A stretch of 64,000 bases of DNA from Channa striata (Eukaryota > Chordata > Actinopteri > Anabantiformes > Channidae): the NCBI GenBank assembly GCA_033026295.1, contig CM065175.1, forward strand, positions 13,715,837 to 13,779,836, read 5' to 3'. The position numbers and the translations under genes are program-made. The notes below the pieces were generated by a model that was given only the letters and a program-made list of their open reading frames with translations, ran no database searches and was not told the DNA's origin. Shown here piece by piece: positions 24,701 to 36,700 of this stretch. Every line of letters starts with the position of its first letter. Position 1 is the first letter of the stretch.

Positions 24701-27700
24701 AGTTGCTCATAGCCTGGAAGTACACAAGGTAGCTTTTGCGTGGATCCAGGGGGCTGTTCCAGTAGCCGTTGTAAGTGTGATTGTCACCCACGGTGAAAGG
24801 ACTGGCCTCTGGCAGGCTGCTGGGTGGCAGTTCGGCTGTGTAGTAGTGTGGTGTACCCCGGGCCTGGGCCTCACCGTGGGACATGGGCAGCGGGAAGCAC
24901 TCCTGAACCCCCAGCTCCCTCTTTACTTTCTTCTGTGTCTCCTCTTCCACTACCACCTGGTATGTACTGGACACAAAGCACATGTGCACCTTTAATAAAC
25001 AGTGTTTTGTGTAAAACAGGGTCTGATTTGTATATTTAAGATGGTTTCCTGACCTGACAGGTGCCCCTCTACCCTGGGCAGGGCGCAGCAGGACAGTAAT
25101 TGTGCTCTCTGTCTCACTCAGAGGGGAAGGCATATCTCCATAATCAAACGTGGGGGCTGAGGAAACACAGAAACAGACAGACTTTGAATGTCAAAAATAA
25201 TTAAGTCATGTGCACATAGACAAAACACATGTCTGTGTGTAGCCAGTGCTAATTTAGGCCACCCTAATTCAGTCCCACATAAACATGCTGAGACTCTCAG
25301 TGTCTCATGAAACTCACAGACCATTTAGTGTTAGAAAAGATCCATCTTATTTTCTACCTAAATGGCTAACAGTGCTAATACACCCCGTACCCACATCCTC
25401 ATTTTCAGAGCACTGTTTGAATTTCTCTTCTAGTTGTCTTGGATACAAGTCCAATTAAAAGTCATGGGAGTGAGGCTAAATTGAATGGGTTTCTCATTTA
25501 AAAGGATTTGGCTAAAGTCGTGCTCTTCCCAGGAGATGTGGCGGTACATTTCTCTTTAATATCAGTAGTCAATTAGCGAGGGGAAGGAGAGCAAACTGTT
25601 CATGAGGAATCGATGATTATCATATTAAAAAGCAGTTTGCTAATATCGCAGCAGAAAGGAGCTGCCATCAATTAAGGTGAGGCATTAAGGAAAACTAAAT
25701 GTACATATGTTGTTTAAAGGATGATTGTATATCAGCCACAGAGCTGCACATGTCTATAAGCGTGTGTGTGTGCGTGTGTGTTTAGTCTGTGGTGGGTATT
25801 GCTTGAAGATGCTGACAGTAGTAGCTGTTGAAGGTGTTCAGTGTTTGCTAGCTGTCAGTGCAGATTTGAGAGACGCTCAGTGTAAGTGAATGTTCTGCAC
25901 CGTGGGCGACTCGCTGAAGAAGGTTGAGGATGATCTGCAAAGACTTTTGGACTCTATCTGCGGTCTGGATTTGCGCCAGCGCTGCTTCTGACATACAGCC
26001 GTTAAGCAGTCATTGTGCACTAAATCTACAGTTAAACATACCAAGCCTCCCTGCAAAAGTATAGAAGTAGACGTAATGAGAGACAGTAAATGTGTGAGAG
26101 AGACCGGGTGGGAGTGGCGGTGTTATGCGTCCCTAAGAGGTGTAATCCCATCCCTTAACAAGCACAAATCCATCATTAAAGGAACCAGAAACACAGAGGC
26201 TGGATTTCTATCACCAGTAATAAGCTCTGAGACTCTCAGAAGTGACAGTCTGGTCCCAGGAATGTAGTGCATCTTTCTTTACGCATAGCACACAGCAGTG
26301 TCCCTCTCTGCGGTGTTTCTCTGCTTCCTACAGGTTAATTTATGTGTTGAGGACTGTGAGATGACAGTGTGACACTGGTTTGGAGAGGCAATGGAAAATA
26401 GCTCTTACACTCTGGGAGCAGTGGTTGTACCTCTGTGAGAGAGGAATGATACTGAGGTCAAAAGGGAGAAAACACTGATCCTAATTATAGCGCGCTTTGA
26501 GTGAAGTCTAGTGTTGCACTAGCATGTCGAATCAGTGATGGATGTAACAAAAACTACATAGACAGGCCACCTGTTTCCATTTCGGTTTCATGCTTTTATG
26601 ATGCGTTACACACTCCGTTGCCTGGTTAGTCTGCCCTGTTAATACCTGAGATGTTAGTGGTGATTTCTGTCAGGGCAGTCTGACCAAAGCCCTTGGCTGT
26701 ACGGGCACGGACGGAGATTAGGTAAGTAGTTCCAGGGTGGAGGTTGGAGAACATATGGTAGGTCTCATTCTTCAGTTTTGACACTGTTCTCCTAGGTCCT
26801 GGGACATTGATGCCTGGATCAGATGACTCAATACTCTGGTAACTGATCTGTTGTCATGAGAGAAGAAAAAATGGTCTTATTACAAATAAATAAATGCTAA
26901 AGTTACGTTTGCACAGATGTCATGCTTTATTGTTGCAGCTGTTGACAAATGTTGAGTGAAAGCTTCGTTTTGGATCACCCGAGGTCAATAACGGTATGCA
27001 CAAATAGCGTGGTCATGAGTGGTAATTGATAAGATTCATTTGCTCATATGTTTAATTTATTTGCTTCTTGATCTTGTTTGAGCTGCTTCTCTATATCAGT
27101 AAACTCATGTGGCTTTATACTTTAAGATTAACAGGTCTTGGTTATCCGTGCCATAGTTGAGTCAATGCCGTACAAGCAACCTGGAGTTGTTTGTATTGTG
27201 TGTGATAAGTGATTTTCTCATAGTGAGTTTGCATGGATTATGCCCACAGACTGCAGACACAAAAGAGAAAAGAGGTATACAAATGATGAAATCATTACTT
27301 TATGAGCTCAATTAATTCTTATTGTTACTGAAAAGTTATTGCGAACGTCCTTAAAAAGTGAAATATTTTATAAAGTTTTATCTGGAGAAGTGTTTTGACT
27401 TTCCTCCACAGTAATCTAAAGAGAAATTCCTCTTGCACTAGCTAAACGAGATGACCTTACCGCAATCAGACAAGGGTGAGCATTTCAGGATGTATATTCG
27501 AGGTGGAAAAGATCCACTTCACTGAAGGAATAAGGACACACACACGCACGCACACACCACACACACATAAGATGCCACTCAAGCCAAACCAAAGGCTGTG
27601 CTGATTATCATAAGAAGAGCTTAATGCCTACTCATGCCTCCTTAGTGTGAAGATAGAATTATAAGCCATCCAGTGACTAAACACAGACAGACCTCTGTGT

Positions 27701-30700
27701 TTCCTCTACAAAGGCAGACATAAAAGAAATCCAACAGTGCACCGAGCAGTGAGGAGGGCTTGGAGGACGGCATGGCGGCCGAAGGGCTCAGGCGGAGTGG
27801 TCAATGGTTTAATCTGAGCGAAATGAAGAGGATTTCTGCAGCTATGTATGAAGCTCTCTCTGTCAGTTGAAGGATTTCAACACACTACAGGGTAAAAATC
27901 CTGTGTAGCCTCCCCTTTATATGTCAAACCGTAAATCCTATTTAATAATATCCTTGAGGCGACATTGCAAGACGGGCTAAGGCTTGAGGATAGGTAGGCA
28001 GGCCTACTGATATCTAACAAAAGACAGGGTGTACAGTTAATATAAAAACATTATCCACTAAATAAAGAGCCTACAGCACGACACACGCATGACATTTATT
28101 TAAAACTTATGCAGGGCTCTGTTGCAATGACAAGTACTAGGCTATGTGCTCAAGGTCTCAGAGCATTTACAGCTGCAGCACTGAACAGCTGGTTAACAAA
28201 GACGAATGTAAAGGACAGTGGTTTGTTGATTAACCACATACCGTTAACGGCAGGAGCAAGTGAAAGAAGCGACTCAACAAAGAGTATTTCTGCAGTAGGT
28301 ATAAGATACCAAAAAACAAGCATTTTTCAACTCTAGGAAAATGCAAAAATGTACCACTGCTCAACATTTTCTCTGTGTATTCAAGTATTACAAAGAAAAA
28401 TAAAGTAAAAGTGCGAAAGGAAACTTCCCCACATATTTTAATTCTCTATTTCCGTTTATAATATCAACTAAAATCAGATAACAGCCATTTTTTTTCCATT
28501 TTCCGTATCTTATTATCACAACAAAACAGGGAAAATGGGTCGTTGCGATGCTATTTCCAAGCATGACGCCAAGCTTTCGAACAGGCCTACGTTAGGATGA
28601 AACAAGAGTATGATCTTATCATACTGTAACTTATAAACTAGGACTATTTACTGTAGCTCGGCACTGTTATAAAAGAACAAAGCAGTTTCTTTATTTCCAT
28701 ATTGTCTACATGAATCATCAGCTGGCAGTGGCAACCATCAATTTCATCTGCAAGAAATAATAAGCCTGTGTCTCTACCGTTGTATCAAACCAAGGTTCCA
28801 TTGCTTCGGAAAATGCTAAGAATTTCAAGTGGTAACTCTGCCATAACTGGGGCAATTTGTTTCTGCAGAGGTAGGTTATTTAATATGACTGAAAGCTTTA
28901 CAACAGCCAATCAATGGACTTTTTGTTAAGAATATTTTGTTTAGAAGGTCAAGAATGGAATTTCACACAACTTATTTTAACTTAACTGTCAAAATATGTA
29001 AACAAAAAAAGCTGTTTTTAAAGTGACAGGACAGAGAAACGTTGTCCCACCTCATACTGGGTTATAAGGCCGTTGGGCTCAACAGGCTCCTCCCACTTCA
29101 GGAAGATCATGTCATCGAGCGGGGTGAAGGTGAGCGACTCTGGTGCAATGCCTCCGGGAACTATAAGGAATTGTCAGAGTAAACATTTGTCAGGGAAACC
29201 GAAGTGCTAATCCTGTGGTGAACTTCTCCTGTCAGTATCTCAGAAGTGAATGTCACAGTGGCTCAGAACAATGCACCACATGAGACACTCAGACAGCCTG
29301 AGAGCAGCAGGCTAAGAACATCACATAAGAACACAGTTAATTTATGAACTGCATCAATTATGTAACCACAACACTGACAAGAGGCAGGAACTGTGAGAAT
29401 CAAATTATAATCCTCGATACATACTTGGTCACTGTTGAAATTTATTGACATTTGGAGTGTCAAACGTGTTTCTAAGTGGTAGCAAAGATTCAAGAATAGA
29501 CTGTAAAAACACTTTTTTTGGGTCATTTTGTTGCAGCTCCAATTCCCAGGGTATGTGTGAGTGCTGTGCAGAAGAAGACTGTTATGTGAGACACAGGCCT
29601 CAGGCTAAAGTAAGAGTCAAACAGCTGAGTCGACGGTTATTTTTTAATTGAGTTAGTCTGGGGACCGAGTTGCTTATTAAGCCTTTGGAAAAAAAAAAAA
29701 CATTCACAACTGTCACGTACTATATGTTTATGCACATTCATCTTTCATCACTTCATAAAAACTCTCTCTCTCTTGCTTCCACACTTGATCTTTTTCTGTA
29801 TTTCTTGTTATATATCTCTTTCAGAAAAATCTTGTTTGTTTTGATTTTTTTTATGGCAGAATTGATTTGTCCCTCAGCTGCCATGCAGACAGTGTGCCAT
29901 GGCACAAAGGAATAATAGGAGATAAGAAATAAGCACAAAATCCTATCTCAGGGTTGCCAGAGTCTCAGATATAATGTTTTCTCTTTTATGTTATTTTCAT
30001 TTGAAATTGAAAAAGGGCTTTTGTAATGCTGATGCAGCATTAAGTTGGATGGTCACCCTCTCTGTACTAATGTGTTAGGGGAAGACTAGAGTTGCTGGTC
30101 ATGTTAGGAGTGTTAATATGACAAAAGTCAAACAAATATATGGATTTGTATAATATAACCATTAATGTCACAGTGTATTTGTTGCCATATAATAAAGGTT
30201 ATGGGAAGTCTCAGGTCTGGATATTCTCTTGTCAGATATTTATTATGACATCTGTTTGAGGTATTCTGACACATTTTGGACGTCACACTGTTTCGAGTAA
30301 TCCATGTGAACAGAATATAAAAAAGACAGTCTCAGGTCTCACTGAGTTCAAAGATAAGAAAATACTGTAATAAATTAGAGTTGGGAAGCCAGTTGATTCT
30401 GCCAGATTCTTTAAACTATTAAAACTGTTCACTGCTAGCATTTTGTAACAATTAAACATCGTTGTGACCAGAAACATACCGTGGCATTAAAAGCCATTTA
30501 CAAATAAGAGTACAGAAGCATTAAGTACCAGCACTTTTTTCACCAGGCACTTAATACATTCAAACTAAAAGTAGTTGCTCTTCATAAAAGTCTTAATACT
30601 GTTTATACTTGTGCAGATCCTTGTTATGGCTTGTTGATGGGGAGCTACTGTAGTTTAAACTTTGTATACTGTTAGATAGTTAATACCTATTGTTCCCATA

Positions 30701-33700
30701 CCTGGAGGTTCGGGGCCCTCTAAAAGCTGACAGGAATGATTCATGAGGAAGGTTCTACTGCACAGACCTGAATAATTTTTCAGACTATTCCTTAATCTTG
30801 CATCTTTAGGCCTTAAACAATTATTTTAACAAGGTTTTGAGTCTAGAGGGGAAATCTGTCAATGATGTAGCCATCCAGAAACATATGAGAAACAAATTCC
30901 AGGTTCTAATGCCACGTATAAGTTTCAGTTCTTCTACCCTCTGTTTCCTGTAACATCCTCGCGGACTTACTGTCCTCCTCGGTCTGGAAGGTGACCTCTC
31001 TGCCCTCTTTCTTCCCCTCCGGATTGGCTAGTGACAGGCGGACATGGATGCTGTGGTAGGGTGGCAGGTCACGCAGGGTGAAGCGTGAGGCGTTGTGCTC
31101 CACTGCCAGGCACTCACGCACAGTGGTGTTGTGGCCTCCGCCACCTCCCGCCGTGGTGTAGCGGTAGCACAGGGACACTGAGTAGGTGTGGCAGCGTGTC
31201 AGGTTGAACGCCAAATTCTCCCACTGCAGCGTCAACTGTCTGGGCTGGATATCTGTGGCGGAGAGGTCCCGCAATGCACGCATGGGCTCTGGGAAGACAA
31301 AGAAATGTTTAGCAGAGGAAAGTAGAGTAATAAAGAAAACAGATGGCAGTAAAAAAAAAAGGAAGCGATATCATTAGAAAAGTCCTAAAGGCATAACAGT
31401 GGTTTATGTGAAATGAAAACACACATAAATGCCTTTTTGTGTGTACGCTTTCCTTCTGTGTCCTTCTTTTTTGCACAGGCAGTAGCTGTAACAAGGCAAA
31501 GCATCCTGGACATTCACTTATTTCCCTCCTACATGCCGCCATATTGCACCACTACAACATGGAGGTCAACAGTTTGCTGCCAGCACAACACACCCACACC
31601 CCTCATCGCAGAGTCGGAACTCATGCCAATTGCGCTAATTAATCAGACAGGCTGCGGGTTACCATCTCACTCCCACCAGTCACTGCCTCCATGTCAATGA
31701 GCAAAATCACTATCCAGTACTTATACATCTTTTCCCTGAGGTAAAATCCACAGACACAAATGCCAGTGTTATACAAGGGCATTTACTTCTACTGGTCACT
31801 TTTACTGCTGGGTCATCGCGATGGCCTATTGCATATTTTTAGAAGGCTCAGAGTTATTTCTGGTCACTGCTGGGTTAACCCTGACTTTCTCTAACTCAGA
31901 CTAAAGAACAACAGCTCTGTCTTTGATATCTTCCTCAAATGTAATGGCTAGCTGAAAGATACAGAGAGCCTCTATACACGGAGGCACAGATCAGCCAGTG
32001 TTCAGGAGGACGTCCGAATAGGACGAGAGGCTGAGTTTAGCCAAGGACATCCTCTCTATCAATGGAGGCATTTATCAGCGGCCATTATTAACACAATCCA
32101 CGCCTTTTTGTCAAGCAATATGCTACATAATGTATTGTATGGCTTTATTCTTTTAATAGGCCATGTTGAGTAATGGGCCAGGGAGGCAGGGAATGACAGC
32201 AAAGATATAGGGTACAGGCAGAAAGATCAGTGGACTTTGAGGTTACTGGCCAAGGTCTTCGTTCCTTTACTGGCTTGCACATTGGGATTCTCACCGCAGC
32301 ATAGATTAGTATGGGGAACTTAAATAAGGCAGCTAATGCATCACAGACCAGAGGCTAATGCACTAAAACAAGAATTATTGAAGAAAATGGATTTGAAAGG
32401 TGCTCTGTAGTGTAGGTGTGCAAGGGCACACAATACACAGTCACAGTCATATTCATAGCCTCTTATATATACAGAAGCAAACACTGTCAGATGCAACAGG
32501 CCTATGCCCTGTTTCATGTGCATGTATTACGGGTAGAGTAGTGATTTTTTTTTTTTGACAATTCCAGTCTACAGTGAAGGTTTCTGCAGTCACCAGCTTT
32601 CTCTTTTAATATGCTGCCTGGCATCTCTCAAAAGATGGAAATATGACCAGAGCATTGATCTGAACCTCATCCAGCCTAATGCGACTGCAGATTAATGGGT
32701 GGGCAGAGTAATCGCAAAGTAGTAGACTGCACCCAGCAAGAAACGTTAATGTTCCATTGTTCAGTGTGACTGAGGATTGTCTTAATGGTGCAATTGATAG
32801 TCTGCACAGTCTGAGAGCTAAATAAAGAGAGGCATTTAACTGCTGGGTTGATGAAAGTGCCGCCAAAGAGGCCACAGTGTGTTCATTGTGGGTTTTCTCA
32901 AAGTGGACATTTGTGCCAGCCCCTTCCCCTAGCCTCGTCTTATTTGTCTGTGTGCCACGGGTACCCATTCGCTGGCACCCTGTGGCGTGAAAACTGCAGC
33001 CACCCCACCATGGCAAAAAAAAGCCCAGAGCACCATGTTGATCCTTCGAGATTGGAAGTCAGAGTGGATGTGACAGGTTCAAGTTTATTATCTCCCTTAA
33101 AACTGTGACATGGGACAGCAGCAGGACAGAGAAGAGCTGCCTCAGATTGCACCCTTCTGTTGGGGGGGGTTTGGGGGGAGTGTCTGGACTGACTGTGTCA
33201 GATGGGAAAACTAAATTTATACAGACAAGCTTGACTATACCCAAGTGCAGGCAAAAAAACACAAGCATGCATAAATCCAAACACCCCAAATGTGCACGTA
33301 TGGGGAATTCTGGCTACAAATGGAAGACATGATGAACGATATGCCAAAAATGGCAAAGCACTTGTGTTCCCACTGTGACTAATTTTAGTCAGGCTCCTGT
33401 GTTTGCTCCCTCTAACAGTCTAACAGACCGAGAGCATCATGGGCTGGGGCTTTCCAGAAGGTTCAGTGACCCAGCAGCAGGTGGAAGCCCATTAACGTGG
33501 TTTGGGGACCACCTGCAGTACAAATGCTCGCCTCTCCTCAGTGATTTACTTGAGGGGCTTCAAGCTGTGCTAATGCACCGTGCTGATAATCACAGCAATG
33601 GCTCATCAAGCACACCTGGATGGCCATCAGAGCCAGGCGGAGACCATGTTCACATTCACGGCCATTAGTTTTACAGCACCTCACGAGGACAGCTCGGCTC

Positions 33701-36700
33701 CGCGAGGCTGTGTACGTGTACAGTGAAGCTGGCCAGCCAGCGTGTTTGGGAAATATTCAGCATGACCATGGAAGAGTAAGATTAGTCACAGTGGTGAGAC
33801 ACAGCTTCTGGGGAGGAAATTCACTTCCCCCCTAAACACAAAGACAGTCCAAACATCCCTTCTGTTCACTGGATAATTACCACCTTCCTAAAATCACCAC
33901 AACACCTCCACCATCTATTTCCACATGCTTATCCCTGATAAGTCCAGCAGCTGCAAGTGGGGGGGAAATCAAGATTCAGGTGTAGGGGGTGGTGCGGGGT
34001 CAGCTAAGGTAGTTTGGACCAGATGGTTTGAAGGTCGGGTCAGGGGAGCTCTGGGAAGCAGGTGATGATTAGAGTCTCTTAGAGGGTCAAGAAAGGGAGA
34101 CAGACCAAATTCAGGAAGCTGCAGCTTATTGTGAAGGGTAAAACACATCAGCACACGCAGGTAAGATGTGCAAACACCAGTTTAGCTGCAAAGGAGACGA
34201 TCCTACGCACCAGCACTTAAAAAAATCTACCACGCACATTTGTAGCTAACTAAGAAAAATTACTACAAGACACAAAAACAGGCTAAATTAATTTTGTCTA
34301 TACTTCCTCTGTATTGAACTAGTACTGCATCTAAATGCCCTGTTTAACAGCTCAGCAAACACAGCAGTATTACTTATCCCACACATGGCTGAACAAGCTA
34401 ATGTCACAGTGGTTGAAATGTAAATACATCATTAAAGGCTGAGTTTAGTGACTTTCACAAACACCGATACCGGCAGCTGTGAAAGCAATTTCCGTACGTT
34501 GTGAATCCTCTCTCGCTTCACCTCTCACACATTTACTCACCTCTTTCTTTACCGTTTCATTCTCTTACTTTGAAAAACTACAATCTCACTCCCACACACC
34601 AATTCCTACCCCATAGACATCCATCTGCTCTGCACCCTTTTACCATTGACTTGTTTTTGTTTTTTTTATTCTTTTTAGTGTGAATTTTCTGTTTCTCTAG
34701 AGTTAAGAAGGGAGGGGTGTGAGGGAGGTGAGCTCACTCGTAGTGCCTGATGAATGAGGGGTGTCGTTGGCTGTTGGGAGAGGAGAGTAGCTTTAATATG
34801 TCACTGGAGAGGGGAGCCAGGGAGGCTCTACTGGAGCAGAGTAGGGAGATATGTGAGGGATGGTGTGTGGCAGGAAGAGACCGTTGGGCATAGAAAAGAG
34901 TGATGACCATGGATGACACGAATCCACATAACTGCCTTTGGGTAGCACAAAGCTCTCCATTTTGTATGCCTGTGACTATGATGCACACATTGCAGATTTT
35001 GTCAGCACTAATGACTGGCTGCATGTCTGTGTGCGCATCTGCATTAAAACTCTATGTGCTCTATATATATTTAGCAGTGAGAGTAGGTGTGGTCATGGGT
35101 GTTCTGGTTCTCCCATATTACAAATATTAGAGCAAGTGGCACAATTAAAACTGTACAATAAAAGACTGACAGAAGGACCTTCACATGAAAAACTAATGAA
35201 AATTTAAAATTATACAATTAATATTATTATTGTTGTTGTTGTTATATTAAAATCAAATATTACAATATTACGTTATATGATAATACCATATATGTATGTA
35301 TGTGTGTGTGTGTTTGTCTGTTTGTATATATAGATATTTATATAGACAAAGTGAAAAAAGGTAGCTAACAGTTAAAGTACTTTGTATGATAAAATTAGTT
35401 GAGCAATAGTTTATTAATATATAAATGTATGACATTGTTTGTCATTTCTCAAGAACAAAGGCCAAACATACTCTGGCTCAAGGTTTTTAATTTGTTATTT
35501 ATGAAACTAACTGTTGGGACAAAATAAGCAATCAGAGTCCATCAAACTGGTTTTGTAAATTCATTGCTTTAGTCTTATTGAAATAAACTGCCAGGCTTAA
35601 ATTCAGATATTTCGCTGGACCACCTTTAGCTTTCAAATATATTATAGCATGCATTCATCTTTTAAATGAGATTATGCAATGTCACAATGTTATTACCGTC
35701 CATAGTTGCATTCATTTTTTTCCCAAAGTGTTGTATTGATGAAGGGAGAGTCAGACCACTGTGTAAAGTCTTCTCCAACACATCCCAAAGATTCTCAGCG
35801 GGGATAAGGCGGCCAATCCATGTGTGAAAATTAATCTCATACTCTTTAAAAATTTGAGCCCGATAAATCCTGTCAATGTCATCTTAATATATGCCAGCAA
35901 AAAGAAAAATTATTTATGGAAAAACTTGCCAAATTGTGAACAGTCTGCATTTATATAGTGCATTTCTACATATTGGCGCTCAAAGCGCTTTACAAGGAAA
36001 AACATTCGGTCTTTAGCTATTGCGACATTTAGAGCTTAGAATAAGCTTTATAATAGAATAAGATCAGAATAATAGAATCAGAATAAGCTGAGCTATAGAA
36101 TAACGTGTTGCCAGCTGAGAGAAACTGCAGTAATTGTCCAGTGGAAGGCACTTTCCTATTTGCTAAATCCAGGTGGTGACTTTTTTTGTCCATTCAGTGT
36201 ACAGTATCTTATTCTCCGTATCTTTTCTTTCTTAATCAAAGAAAATAATTAGCACATCAATGAAATAAAGAGTAAGTTCTCCTCTGGAAGTTAACAAGTA
36301 CAACTAAAGTTTAACTTCTCCGATGAACAGCTCCAAAGGGCCTTGCTCAAGGGCCAAGCAACAATTTGTCCTTGTCTCAGCCAGATTCAATGCTGCTGTT
36401 CCAGGAGATTGAACTGGCGACCTTTGAGTGACAAGCTCTCAAACCATTAAGCCACCGCTGCCCCACTGTCAGTGTTTGTATTGTGACTGACGTTCCTCCA
36501 CTACTGTCACCTACAAATTGCAGTCCATCTATTGCACTTGCCAAATAAAAGTTCTATCTTTTCCAGTAGATACCAAAGAAGCCCGCTTTAGGCAGCTGTT
36601 CAGCCAGCTGTTATCTTTCAAATAACCGTCACTCCAATATTGCCATGCTGCCAGCAAAAAAAAGTCTTGCTTTCAGATTCCTCAGCTTCAGAGTTCAGAC

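Noticed and set aside
24639..25133. 164-codon minus-strand ORF read as a single exon
   Set aside because: It joins exons 12 and 11 through an open 87-bp intron; homology stops exactly at the GT and AG borders. Kept only as a possible retained intron.
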